A stretch of DNA of 64,000 nucleotides from Symbiopectobacterium purcellii (GCF_019797845.1 NZ_CP081864.1:3100001-3164000); one strand, 5' to 3'; counted from the first letter of the stretch, positions 36,346 to 45,215 are shown. The notes: generated by a model not told the origin, from the sequence alone. Translations and numbers: made by a program.

Positions 36346-37591
36346 TTATTCCAGCGCTTTCCCTTTCAATTCAGGGATCAGGAACAGCGTCGCGATAATA
36401 TCCAGCACGTAGATAACGGCGAGCAATGCGATTGCCATCTGGAAGGAGTAGACGCTGGCAACAGCACCAATCACGACGGGGCCAAGCACGACCAACGTTA
36501 AACAGCACGTTCTGCGCGGTCGCACGGGCGTTGGTTGGATAGGCCTCAAACATCACCGCACCATAGCCGCCCATCATACCGTTAACAAACACCCCGAGCA
36601 GCGCACCGGCCCACAGCATGGTCATGGGGTCGGTCAACTGGGAGTAGGTCAAGACCATAACCACTGCGCCTACCAGGAACAGTAAAAACGACGGTTTTCT
36701 GCCAATGCGATCTGCCAGTTGCCCAAACACCCAGATACCGGCAATCATGCCCAGAATGGTCACCGAGGTCCACATGGCCGATTTGGTCAGGTTGAACCCC
36801 AAGGTTTTGGACAGAAAGCTTGGCATCCAGATCATGATGCCGTAATAACCAAAGTTCTGTACTGACGTCAACACCACGATCCCGGCGCTGACTTTGCTGG
36901 TCGCCTTATCTTTCATCAGCAGTTTGAAAGAAGACCACGTCGAGGCTTTCTTATCTGTCTTACGCACAAACACTTCCGGTTCGTGCAGCCGATGACGGAT
37001 AAACCAGGCAACAAATGCCGGAAGAATCCCCACCAGAAACATGCCGCGCCAGCCAATGTGCGGCAGCAACGCAGGGGTAATCAGCGCCGCGCCTAATACA
37101 CCAGCCTGCCAACCCAACGCAACGTAAGAAGAGGCACGGGCGCGATGCTTGGCAGGCCAGGCTTCCGCTGCCAGCGCCATCCCGATACCAAACTCACCGC
37201 CCAGACCGATACCGGCAATCGTCCGGTAGACAAGCAAATCCCAGTAGCCCTGTGCAAAAGCACACAGCCCGGTAAACACGGCGAACAGGACAATGGTCCA
37301 GGTCAGTACACGAATACGGCCGTAACGATCGCTTAAGGCACCAAAAATCAAACCACCGATTACCGCACCGATCAGTGTCCAGGTAACCAACGATCCAGCC
37401 TGGCCGGACGTCAGACTCAAATCCGCAGATATTGCCGTCAGCATAAAGCCGAGAATCAGCAAATCAAATCCGTCCATGGAGTAGCCCACTGCCGACCCTG
37501 CTAATGCTTTCCAACTGTAGCTGTCAACGTGTTCTTTTTCCGTGCTCCCCGACCTTGAAGCGGGTGCACTTTGTGAAGGAATTGATTCCAT
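36346..37591 (-). pseudogene. MFS transporter (AAHS-like), frameshifted near the C-terminus
   Basis: Proton-coupled carrier of the aromatic acid/sugar acid type. The start ATG at 37591 has AGGAG 7 nt upstream. MFS motifs are GALSDRYGRIRV after segment 2, RTIAGIGLGGEFGIGMALAA, and GQLADRIGRKPS after segment 8. Near 36500 the sequence NVGR should continue into LGPVVIGAVASVYSFQMAIA but a small deletion (about 11 nt judged from the family pattern) breaks the frame. As sequenced, the last two membrane segments are replaced by nonsense. A PurR-type operator at 37730 and an inverted repeat at 37669 lie upstream. The substrate may be orotate or a ureide, judged from neighbouring genes. Confidence 0.85.
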
Positions 37592-37668
37592 CCTGCTCTC
37601 CTGAATCATTGTTATAAGAATATGAAATTACATGCCTGGTATTGCTGCCCTTGCCCTTGTGCGCCACC

Positions 37669-37686
37669 AGTATCATTTTTGATACA
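37669..37686. promoter_or_regulatory. Inverted repeat of the GTnTnA-family, site 1
   Basis: AGTATCATTTTTGATACA has perfect arms GTATCA and TGATAC around TTTT. It lies about 80 bp upstream of the MFS gene. Sites of the same design are at 38016 and 38676. Confidence 0.45.
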
Positions 37687-37729
37687 ACCATCACTAGCAA
37701 TAGTCATACCACTTCTTTGCCTAATAACC

Positions 37730-37745
37730 ACGCAAACGTTTACTT
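37730..37745. promoter_or_regulatory. PurR-type operator upstream of the MFS gene
   Basis: ACGCAAACGTTTACTT matches ANGCAANCGNTTNCNT at all defined positions. It lies about 140 bp upstream of the MFS start. This would place the carrier under purine control, as known for several pyrimidine and nucleobase genes in E. coli. Confidence 0.6.
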
Positions 37746-38015
37746 CGCAAAAGCGCTCAACCTTGAGCGGCGAAATTATCAATCACATGATTTATAATGA
37801 ATTATTTTTTAGTCATTCCCTAAGAACGGGGAAATGTCTCTTTGAACGAAAAGGATTGTGCACACATTTAGGTAAACGGCAGCACCAAAGTAATGCAAAC
37901 GCACCATATTATCACTAAATCAGTGCAAAAAAAGAAATCACCATTGAAATGCAAACCGATACGCTGACTTCCCGTCCATTGCTCAAACAGGGAAAGGCAA
38001 CAGAATTTACCCGTT

Positions 38016-38033
38016 TGTTTTATTTTTGATACA
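38016..38033. promoter_or_regulatory. Inverted repeat of the GTnTnA-family, site 2
   Basis: TGTTTTATTTTTGATACA has the same right half (ATTTTTGATACA) as site 1 and an imperfect left half. It lies in the 540-bp gap between the MFS gene and the hypothetical gene at 38132. Confidence 0.35.
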
Positions 38034-38051
38034 AAATAACAAGCAATAGTT

Positions 38052-38078
38052 AAAAAAAATCCTCCTGAAGCGGAGGAT
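38052..38078 (-). terminator. Rho-independent terminator of the gene at 38132
   Basis: On the minus strand ATCCTCC and GGAGGAT pair around a 6-nt loop and are followed by eight T. It is about 55 nt past the stop codon. Confidence 0.75.
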
Positions 38079-38131
38079 GATGGGGAGAGCCCCCCCGTTA
38101 CATCGCTGGATGCAAGGGGCTAAATCGCAGG

Positions 38132-38470
38132 CTAAAACCGTTTTTTTCCCGATGAGTAGCTGGTTACCAACGCGTTGATCGCCTCATAGCGCACGGCCAC
38201 CGATGCGCTTTTATCTGCCAATGCCGGTTTTACGATATCAAGCAATCGAAGCATTTCCGTTTTTGCCTGATGCGCGAACTCAGGGCTAACCACCTGATCG
38301 GCATACAAAGTAACATAGCTATCTGCCAGCCCGCGCAAAACGTAATAAGAAACCGCGTTGTCGGGATCGCTCACAATCAGGTTGTCCAAATCGCGGCGCA
38401 AGACAACATAGCTATCCGTACCATCCAGACTCTGAGTAAATGCATGATATATCGTTGTAAAATCCATCAT
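38132..38470 (-). CDS. Hypothetical protein
   Basis: A 112-residue product starting at tandem ATGs (38470, 38467) with AAAGG upstream. It looks all-helical and soluble: alternating charged and hydrophobic residues, no signal peptide and no membrane segment. Examples are SYYVLRGLADSYVTLYADQV and AVRYEAINALVTSYSSGKKR. I do not recognise the family. It has its own terminator and stands between the MFS and M20 genes. Codon use is like the core genome, so it is probably a real resident gene. Confidence 0.6.
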   Translation of the reverse strand: MMDFTTIYHAFTQSLDGTDSYVVLRRDLDNLIVSDPDNAVSYYVLRGLADSYVTLYADQVVSPEFAHQAKTEMLRLLDIVKPALADKSASVAVRYEAINALVTSYSSGKKRF

Positions 38471-38675
38471 CGCCACCTTTAGTCGCGGTTAGTCAACCAC
38501 ATCGGGAAGCTACCTTTTCTAAAACGAATACCGCAACTTGTCAACTGTGTTCAGCAATCACAGTCTAATAATTGACACAAAACAATACCATCCATCGTTT
38601 TTTCTTATTATCAAAAACAAATATTTTATAAAAAACAGGTTATTGCTAAACCAATTATTATTACATTTCGATTTT

Positions 38676-38693
38676 TGTCTAAATTTTTAGACA
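38676..38693. promoter_or_regulatory. Inverted repeat of the GTnTnA-family, site 3
   Basis: TGTCTAAATTTTTAGACA has perfect 8-bp arms around TT (9-bp arms with flanking T and A). It is about 130 bp upstream of the M20 amidase gene. It matches site 1 at 12 of 18 positions. Confidence 0.45.
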
Positions 38694-38820
38694 ATCATAT
38701 TGACGAGCATGAAAAAAACGAGCAACACTAAAAACCATAACATCAGCCGAGGTTTCCCCCCATGGTTGGCCATTATGGTTAACGGGTGGTGGCTGACAGT
38801 ACAGAGGATCAGGAGTCCCT

Positions 38821-40062
38821 ATGCCGCCCGGTTTTACCACAGAAGACATCACGGTGTTGCTGGAAGAATTACGCCAATTTTCCACAACCCACGGTCAGGA
38901 TGGCGTCACGCGTCTCGCCTTCAGCCGTGAGGATGAGGCGGCCCATCGCTATCTGGCCGATAAGTTGGCAACACAGGGGTTCAGCGTATACCGGGACGCA
39001 ATGGGCACGATATTTGCGCGTTTACCCGGTTATGACAGCTCGCTTCCCGCGATTGGTACCGGTTCACACATTGACTCCGTGCCGAGCGGAGGCGGATACG
39101 ACGGCACGCTGGGCGTTATCACTGGCCTGTATGCACTGGCGCAATTCGAACCCGGTGAACTCAAACGCGATCTGGAACTGGTGGTATTCCGTGCTGAAGA
39201 GTCGAGCCGGTTCGGCTTTTCCTGCATCGGTAGCAAGGTGTTGACCGGGCACATCGATCGTAGTTCGTGGATAAAAAACACTGACGATCAAGGGTTAACG
39301 GTATTTCAGGCACTGAGTGCGGCAGGTTACGCCGAGAATAAACTCGCCAGTTGCGAACTTGCCCCCGCACGCTACGATGCCTTTATCGAACTGCATATTG
39401 AGCAAGGACGCCGGCTTGAAAACGAAGGAAAAACCCTCGGTATTGTTGAAGGCATTGCGGCACCAACGCGCTTTCGCGTGACCGTAACCGGCCTTGCCGA
39501 TCATTCCGGTGCCACACCGATGTACCAGCGTCATGACGCGCTGGTCGCCAGCGCCATGATCATTGAAGACGTGCACCATGCGGCCTGTAAAGAGATGGTC
39601 TACGGCACGGTTGGTACCGTTGGCAAACTGGACGTATCGCCCAACGCGATGAACGTGATCCCCGGCCTGGTGAAATTTTACGTGGATATTCGAGGCATCG
39701 ATAAAAACAGCATTCAACGGGTGGCAGACCGTCTGGCCGATTCCGTCAGCAAGGTGGCAAAAGAGAATGATGTGCAGATTGCACTGGAGTCACTGGCCGC
39801 TGAAACCCCTACGCTACTGGATACATCGATTTGCCGTTTGTTGGAAGAGAGCGCAGCACATGAAGGCATCACCAGCATGCGCATGGCCAGTGGCGCCGGG
39901 CACGATGCGATGTACATGGCCAGCCGCTACCCCACAGCGATGCTGTTTGTCCCTTCTCGTGAAGGGATCAGCCATCATCCAGCGGAATATACGGCACCGC
40001 AGGATATCGCAGTAGCGGCCAACGTATTGAAAAACACGCTGGCGCGGTTAGCCAGAGCCTGA
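38821..40062 (+). CDS. M20-family carbamoyl/ureido amino acid hydrolase
   Basis: Same family as the gene at 24993 (allantoate amidohydrolase, L-carbamoylase, ureidosuccinase). The 413-residue product has GTGSHIDSVPSGGGYDGTLG (metal site, about residue 80), FRAEESSRFG (catalytic glutamate and metal ligand), FIELHIEQGRRLENEG (about 190), DHSGATPMYQRHDA and ASGAGHDAMYMA. AGGAG precedes the ATG. The neighbouring class 1B dihydroorotate dehydrogenase suggests N-carbamoyl-aspartate as substrate, giving aspartate, ammonia and CO2. It converges on the XRE regulator gene, with 23 bp between their stops. Confidence 0.88.
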   Translation: MPPGFTTEDITVLLEELRQFSTTHGQDGVTRLAFSREDEAAHRYLADKLATQGFSVYRDAMGTIFARLPGYDSSLPAIGTGSHIDSVPSGGGYDGTLGVITGLYALAQFEPGELKRDLELVVFRAEESSRFGFSCIGSKVLTGHIDRSSWIKNTDDQGLTVFQALSAAGYAENKLASCELAPARYDAFIELHIEQGRRLENEGKTLGIVEGIAAPTRFRVTVTGLADHSGATPMYQRHDALVASAMIIEDVHHAACKEMVYGTVGTVGKLDVSPNAMNVIPGLVKFYVDIRGIDKNSIQRVADRLADSVSKVAKENDVQIALESLAAETPTLLDTSICRLLEESAAHEGITSMRMASGAGHDAMYMASRYPTAMLFVPSREGISHHPAEYTAPQDIAVAANVLKNTLARLARA

Positions 40063-40085
40063 AGCAGAAACCACAGAGAAGGCCA

Positions 40086-40973
40086 TCAGTAGCGTTCGAG
40101 GGTATCACGTAACAAACGCAGGGCATCGTCCCCTTTAGCGGCATTTTCCCACAGCGCATCAAACAAGGATTGATGGTGGTGAATCGCCTCTTTTGATGAC
40201 GAAACCCACGCCACCCCAGCGCTGATATTGGGTAGTTCCCCTAAGCGGAAGGGACTAGAGGCCACCGAAAGCGCCTCACTGTCGTTATAGAAAATCTGGA
40301 AGGTGGAAGAAGGGATGGTCTGTTTGGTAATGGCGACCTGAACGATATCCTTTTTCTCTTCCAATAAGTGGAGCAGATATTTCACTTCCTGACGCGCAGC
40401 CAGCACACGCTCCATGCGCGTACTGGGTGAAATATTCAAAGAGCCCACCAGCCCGAGATGAATAAATTTCTCGATGTGCTGAATACCGATCAGATTATGT
40501 ATTTTCGGCAAATGGGTATTCAGGTGGGATTTACGTTCCGAAAGGATAGCCAGTGTTTGTAATGACTTCGGATCAAGTTTGTCGCCCTGCACCGTAGTGC
40601 TATCGGTTTCCAGCAACATTTGTTGCAGGTAGGCATCGTATTTTTCTGAGGTCAGCAGATAGGAGAACGGTTCAAAGTGAGAATAAATACGCGTAGAGCC
40701 CTCTTCAAGTTGGCGCATTCTCTCAAAGAAGCCGCTGGCATGGGGATAATATTCCATGCCTACGCCCAGCAACGTCTCGACAGTGGTATTCAGGCACTGC
40801 GCCAGACGCTCAAGGGTTTCGATCTTTTTTATTTCGCCTTTTTCCAGACGGTATACCGCCGCGCGCGATATACCCAGTTCGGCAGCAATCTGTTCAGCAT
40901 TGAGCGACGCGGCAATCCGGTATGCACGCAACCGTTGCCCGATAGCCAAATAATCGATCGACGTGAGGTTCAT
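40086..40973 (-). CDS. XRE-family transcriptional regulator with C-terminal effector domain
   Basis: A 295-residue regulator. Residues 8-65 form a Cro/cI helix-turn-helix (LRAYRIAASLNAEQIAAELG, ISRAAVYRLEKGEIKKIETL). The remaining 230 residues look like a ligand-binding or dimerisation domain that I do not recognise. Start at 40973 is chosen because the helix-turn-helix begins soon after it; the ribosome site (TGGA) is weak. It is divergent from the pyrK-like gene by 214 bp, with a TAGCT inverted repeat between them. Position between the amidase and the dehydrogenase suggests it controls both. Confidence 0.82.
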   Translation of the reverse strand: MNLTSIDYLAIGQRLRAYRIAASLNAEQIAAELGISRAAVYRLEKGEIKKIETLERLAQCLNTTVETLLGVGMEYYPHASGFFERMRQLEEGSTRIYSHFEPFSYLLTSEKYDAYLQQMLLETDSTTVQGDKLDPKSLQTLAILSERKSHLNTHLPKIHNLIGIQHIEKFIHLGLVGSLNISPSTRMERVLAARQEVKYLLHLLEEKKDIVQVAITKQTIPSSTFQIFYNDSEALSVASSPFRLGELPNISAGVAWVSSSKEAIHHHQSLFDALWENAAKGDDALRLLRDTLERY

Positions 40974-41071
40974 GATTCCAGACCACTGAATAATTTGCAT
41001 TATTTTATCATCAACGGTCCGGACTGACAAATGCAGCCATCAGCGGTGAATACCGTGATGACGCTTCATTA

Positions 41072-41083
41072 TAGCTTTAGCTA
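41072..41083. promoter_or_regulatory. Short inverted repeat between XRE and pyrK-like genes
   Basis: TAGCTTTAGCTA has 5-bp arms around TT. It lies about 100 bp from both divergent starts and could be an operator. It does not resemble the sites at 37669 to 38676. Confidence 0.25.
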
Positions 41084-41187
41084 AAAATTACAACGCCACA
41101 CCAGGGCGAAAACATTATGCGCGGATTGGTTTCTCTTTTTTACGCCGCGCCAGGGAAATGTAGATTACGACTATCATCGGAGTTTTT

Positions 41188-42033
41188 ATGACAATGCATG
41201 ACGATGCCGCGCGTGCCTGTAGCCGCAAAGGAAGTACTGCGCGCGAAAATGCGGCCAGCGTGCTCAGCAATGAGTGGGTCAATGATGAATATAAACATCT
41301 GCGCGTGCGTGTCGATGCGCTCGCGGCGCAGGTGAAACCGGGCCAATTCTTCAATCTGCAATGCCCGCAAACGGAGCAGGACAAACCGTTTTTCCGCCGC
41401 CCGATGAGCACCTGGTTTGCCAATGCGGAGCAGGGCTATGTCGATTTTCTGTATAAAGTGGTCGGTGCCGGCACGCGCGGTTTATCGACGCTACGCCCAC
41501 AGGATGCGGTGAATGTGCTGGGGCCACTGGGCAATGGTTTCACGCTGCAACCGGGCCATCGACACATTTTGGTCGCCGGACGCGGTGTAGGCCTGGCGAC
41601 ACTGGCTCCGCTGGCAGAACACGCGGCGGCACATGACGTTCAGGTTACCGCCCTGCTGAGCGCACGCGATCGTGAGCACTTGATGTCACAGCAGCGTTTT
41701 CTCGCCAGCGGTGCCACTGTTATCGAAGTGACTGACAGCGATGGTTCCAGCGCCATGGCACAGGTTGAGCAGCGCATTCGCGCCGTGCACCAGCAGAGTC
41801 CGATCGATGCCGTCTATACCTGTGGTTCATCCCGAGTGATTCTACTGTTGCAGCGGCTCTCACAGGAGTTGGGTTTCAGTGGCGAAGCGGCGCTGGAGCA
41901 GCAGATGGCGTGCGGTTTGGGCATGTGCTACTGCTGCGTTCGCCCCATGCGTAATAAAGAGAGCCTGGCGCTTACCGATAAACGCGTCTGCTACGACGGC
42001 CCGGTATTTCCGCTGCATGAGGTGGTGTTATGA
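41188..42033 (+). CDS. Dihydroorotate dehydrogenase electron transfer subunit (PyrK type)
   Basis: Carries FAD and a [2Fe-2S] cluster and links class 1B dihydroorotate dehydrogenase to NAD. The 281-residue product has the FAD site KPFFRRPMSTW (about 70), the GAGTRGLSTL turn, the NAD-domain start ILVAGRGVGLATLAPLA, and a C-terminal cluster QMACGLGMCYCCVRP with a fourth cysteine in DKRVCYDGPVF, the normal PyrK spacing. GGAG precedes the ATG. The stop overlaps the partner gene by 4 nt. Enterobacteria normally have only the membrane class 2 PyrD, so this pair is an accessory system. Confidence 0.9.
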   Translation: MTMHDDAARACSRKGSTARENAASVLSNEWVNDEYKHLRVRVDALAAQVKPGQFFNLQCPQTEQDKPFFRRPMSTWFANAEQGYVDFLYKVVGAGTRGLSTLRPQDAVNVLGPLGNGFTLQPGHRHILVAGRGVGLATLAPLAEHAAAHDVQVTALLSARDREHLMSQQRFLASGATVIEVTDSDGSSAMAQVEQRIRAVHQQSPIDAVYTCGSSRVILLLQRLSQELGFSGEAALEQQMACGLGMCYCCVRPMRNKESLALTDKRVCYDGPVFPLHEVVL

Positions 42034-42959
42034 CGGATTTTAGCGTTGATATTAACGGACTGCGTCTGGCCAATCCGGTGATGCCCGCGTCAGGCACCTT
42101 TGCCGAAGGATTAGCCGACGTGATTGATTTTAATCGCCTTGGCGCTTTCGTCACCAAAACCTTCACGCTGCACCCGCGTAGCGGCAATCCCCTGCCGCGC
42201 GTCTGTGAGCTGGATTCAGCCATGCTCAACGCCATTGGTATTCCCAGTAAAGGCGTTGAGGATTTTATTGAACATACGCTGCCGTTTTATCAGCGCTATG
42301 CGCCGCCGCTGATCGCCAGCATATCTGCACCCACCGCGCAGGAATTTGCCACTCTGGCGGCGCGCCTGAGCGAGGTGCCGGGCATTGCCGCCATTGAGGC
42401 CAACATCTCCTGCCCCAACATTGAAGAAGACGGACGCGCTTTCGCCATTGAACCCGTGGCAACCGCGCGCGTTATCAAGGCGTTGCGTCAGGCTACCTCC
42501 CTGCCACTCTGGGCCAAGCTGACACCGAATACTTCGGATGTCGCCGCCGTGGCGCAGGCGGTAGAACACGAAGGGGGGGATGCGGTCGTGGTGGGTAACA
42601 CACTGCTTGGCATGAGCATTGACATCCACAGTCGGCGGCCTCGGCTGGGCAATATCATGGGAGGACTGTCAGGTCCGGCCATCAAACCCATTATGTTGCG
42701 CATGGTCTACCAGTGCCACAAGCACATTTCCATTCCTATCATCGGCTGCGGCGGTATTTCCAACGCAGAGGACGCTATCGCCTACCTGCTGGCAGGCGCA
42801 AGTGCCATTCGGGTGGGCACCGCTACGTTTATTCAACCGCAAACCATGACAACGCTGCTCGATGACCTGCACCACTACTGTCAACAACAGGGCATTCGTC
42901 ATATCAGCGAGCTAACCGGTGTGCTGGATGATACCCCACTGCTGGCTGATGTGCGCTAA
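42030..42959 (+). CDS. Class 1B dihydroorotate dehydrogenase catalytic subunit
   Basis: FMN enzyme interconverting dihydroorotate and orotate with NAD through its PyrK partner. The 309-residue product has NPVMPASGTF near the start, KTFTLHPRSGNPLPR, the catalytic cysteine in EANISCPNIEEDGR (about 130), LWAKLTPNTSDV, VVVGNTLLGMSIDI, GGLSGPAIKPIML, IPIIGCGGISNAEDA and GASAIRVGTATF, all PyrDB hallmarks. It overlaps pyrK by 4 nt and converges on the LysR gene. The endogenous biosynthetic enzyme should be elsewhere, so catabolic use, reducing orotate or oxidising dihydroorotate, is the attractive reading. Confidence 0.92.
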   Translation: MTDFSVDINGLRLANPVMPASGTFAEGLADVIDFNRLGAFVTKTFTLHPRSGNPLPRVCELDSAMLNAIGIPSKGVEDFIEHTLPFYQRYAPPLIASISAPTAQEFATLAARLSEVPGIAAIEANISCPNIEEDGRAFAIEPVATARVIKALRQATSLPLWAKLTPNTSDVAAVAQAVEHEGGDAVVVGNTLLGMSIDIHSRRPRLGNIMGGLSGPAIKPIMLRMVYQCHKHISIPIIGCGGISNAEDAIAYLLAGASAIRVGTATFIQPQTMTTLLDDLHHYCQQQGIRHISELTGVLDDTPLLADVR

Positions 42960-43900
42960 CGAAACTCAGGTTTACGCATCCCCACTAACCCCGGCATGGC
43001 ATCGCGCATTAACGACAAAAATTTGCGCAGCCGTGCGGGATAATAATTGGCATAAGGGTAGAGCAAAAAAACCGGCAGTGGTGAGGCTTGCCACTGCGGC
43101 AACACGTGAATCAGCCGACCAGCGCGGATGTCATCTTCCACCAGCCAGGCCGAAATAATCACCGCGCCAATACTGCTCAATGCGGCCTGACGCGCAGCAT
43201 ACAGACTGTCTGACGTGAGCCGGGGAACAATGGGAAAGTGCACGCTTTGCCCGGTTTCACTGTGCGATAAGGTCACATCGTAGTGGTAAAACTGTCTGAT
43301 GGCGATCCAGGGCAATGCGGCCAGGGCATCAATATCCTTTACGGCGTGCTGAGTCTTAGCCAACAATGCCGGAGAGGCCACAATGATACGTGGCACCTCC
43401 GCTAAACGCGTGGCGACGGTTGCCGGATCGGTGGCGGGCCCAACGTGTATAGCACAATCAATATTGTCAGCGATAAAATCAGGTGATTTATCGTTCAGCA
43501 TCCACTCCACGGAGAGTTGCCCGTACTGATTAAGAAACTGCGTCAGCGGTGCAATAAGCTGTTCCTGACCAAAGGCATGGGGAGCACGCACCCGAAGCAC
43601 GCCCGTCGGTTCAGCATCCGCCCCTTTTAAATCGTCTTCCAGCGCTTCCCAAGCGGCGATCAGCGATCGTGCATGCTGATAACAGCGCTCACCATCATCC
43701 GTCAACTTCATGGCATGGGTGGTCCGCAGCAGAAGTTTGGTATTCAGCAACTGCTCCAACGCCTGCAAACGGCGGCTGATGGTCGCCTGTGTCGTCCCCA
43801 TCTGCTGCGCCGCAGCCGACAGAGAACCACTTTCAATAATGCGCGTCAGCGTCTGCATCAACTCTATACGATCTATGTTGCTCACTATGCCACCACTCAT
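42956..43900 (-). CDS. LysR-family transcriptional regulator
   Basis: A 314-residue LTTR with the N-terminal winged helix (MQTLTRIIESGSLSAAAQQM, TTQATISRRLQALEQLLNTK) and a C-terminal PBP-like domain. It is of the subtype of repressor/activators for small MFS or redox genes. The ATG at 43900 lacks a ribosome site; the GTG at 43885 (GGTGG upstream) may be the true start. It is divergent from the MFS gene at 44001 with a 100-bp shared promoter region, so that carrier is the likely target. Confidence 0.85.
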   Translation of the reverse strand: MSGGIVSNIDRIELMQTLTRIIESGSLSAAAQQMGTTQATISRRLQALEQLLNTKLLLRTTHAMKLTDDGERCYQHARSLIAAWEALEDDLKGADAEPTGVLRVRAPHAFGQEQLIAPLTQFLNQYGQLSVEWMLNDKSPDFIADNIDCAIHVGPATDPATVATRLAEVPRIIVASPALLAKTQHAVKDIDALAALPWIAIRQFYHYDVTLSHSETGQSVHFPIVPRLTSDSLYAARQAALSSIGAVIISAWLVEDDIRAGRLIHVLPQWQASPLPVFLLYPYANYYPARLRKFLSLMRDAMPGLVGMRKPEFR

Positions 43901-44000
43901 ACGTCATGCGTATAACTGTTTTACCACTTATCCGGCTACAACGCGACGCCACATTGCTGAACAATACGCCTCAACACGACAGCACAACGGGGAAATCTAC

Positions 44001-45215
44001 ATGTCGATCATTTCAAATACAGAGAGCGAAAGCGTCGCACAACCGACCCTTTCTGGTCTCATGACGCTCATCCTGGCCATTGGCGCAGGGTTCAGTGTGG
44101 CATCAATCTATTATGTTCAACCGATCCTGCCGCAGATAGGCCATGACTTACAGCTGTCACTTGACGGCATGGGGCTAGTGCCCACCTTAACGCAAATCGG
44201 TTATGCGCTCGGCATCCTGCTGTTATTACCGCTCGGCGATCGTTACGATCGGCGTAAAATCATCGCCGTTAAAAGTGCCGCATTAACCGCCATGCTCTGG
44301 CTGTGCAGCCAGGTGACAGGACCCACCGCGCTGTGGCTTTCCAGCCTGTTGCTCGGCATGGCCGCCACCCTGGCGCAAGATATTGTGCCGGTTGCTGCCA
44401 TTTTGGCTCCAGCGGGAAAACAGGGAAAAAATGTCGGTACCGTCATGACGGACTTGTTGATCGGGATACTGCTGTCTCGCACCGTGAGCGGCGTGGTGGG
44501 TGAGTACATCGGCTGGCGAGCCATGTACCAGTTAGCCGCCCTCAGCATCGCGGTTATCGGTATTGCCTTGTGGCGTATTCTGCCTGCCTTTGCCCAGCAC
44601 TCAGCCCTGAGCTACCCGGGTTTATTGCGCTCCATGCTGCAACTGTGGCGCAGCTATCCGGCGCTGCGCCGCGCGGCACTGGCGCAAGGGCTGCTTTCTG
44701 TTGGTTTTAGCGCATTCTGGTCAACGTTGGCAGTCATGCTGGAACAGCATTATCAGCTAGGCAGCGCTGTCGCCGGCACCTTCGGTTTGGCGGGTGCCGC
44801 CGGGGCACTGGCCGCCCCGCTGTCAGGCAGTCTGTCAGACCGCTTTGGTGCAGCAAAGGTCACACAGTTAGGCGCGGCACTTTCGGCCATCTCTTTTGCC
44901 GCCTTGTTTCTGTTACCCACGCTGCCGCTACACGGTCAGTTGGCATTGATTGCGCTTTCAGCCGTCGGTTTTGACCTGGGATTGCAATCCGCACTGGTTT
45001 CTCACCAGACGCTGGTTTACAGCTTGAACGCTCAGGCTCGTGGACGGCTCAACGCCCTGCTGTTTACCGGCGTATTCATTGGCATGGCGTCAGGTTCTGC
45101 ACTGGGAGCCAAAGCGATGTCGATCGCGGGTTGGCCAGGCGTCACCCTGCTTGCCACACTCGCCAGCGTTGTGTGCCTTATCGTCAGACTGCGTTCAGAG
45201 AAAACGTCCGCCTGA
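44001..45215 (+). CDS. MFS transporter
   Basis: Drug or metabolite proton antiporter of 404 residues with 12 membrane segments. The start at 44001 has GGGGA upstream; the longer open frame to 43710 is antisense to the LysR gene. Motif A variant LPLGDRYDRRKIIAV follows segment 2 and LSGSLSDRFGAAK follows segment 8. QPILPQIGHDL in segment 1 and the overall pattern resemble YnfM-type exporters regulated by an adjacent LysR protein. Substrate cannot be deduced. Confidence 0.87.
   Translation: MSIISNTESESVAQPTLSGLMTLILAIGAGFSVASIYYVQPILPQIGHDLQLSLDGMGLVPTLTQIGYALGILLLLPLGDRYDRRKIIAVKSAALTAMLWLCSQVTGPTALWLSSLLLGMAATLAQDIVPVAAILAPAGKQGKNVGTVMTDLLIGILLSRTVSGVVGEYIGWRAMYQLAALSIAVIGIALWRILPAFAQHSALSYPGLLRSMLQLWRSYPALRRAALAQGLLSVGFSAFWSTLAVMLEQHYQLGSAVAGTFGLAGAAGALAAPLSGSLSDRFGAAKVTQLGAALSAISFAALFLLPTLPLHGQLALIALSAVGFDLGLQSALVSHQTLVYSLNAQARGRLNALLFTGVFIGMASGSALGAKAMSIAGWPGVTLLATLASVVCLIVRLRSEKTSA

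Noticed and set aside
43710..44000. N-terminal extension of the MFS gene at 44001
   Set aside because: It runs antisense through the LysR gene; a good ribosome site and the first membrane segment place the start at 44001.
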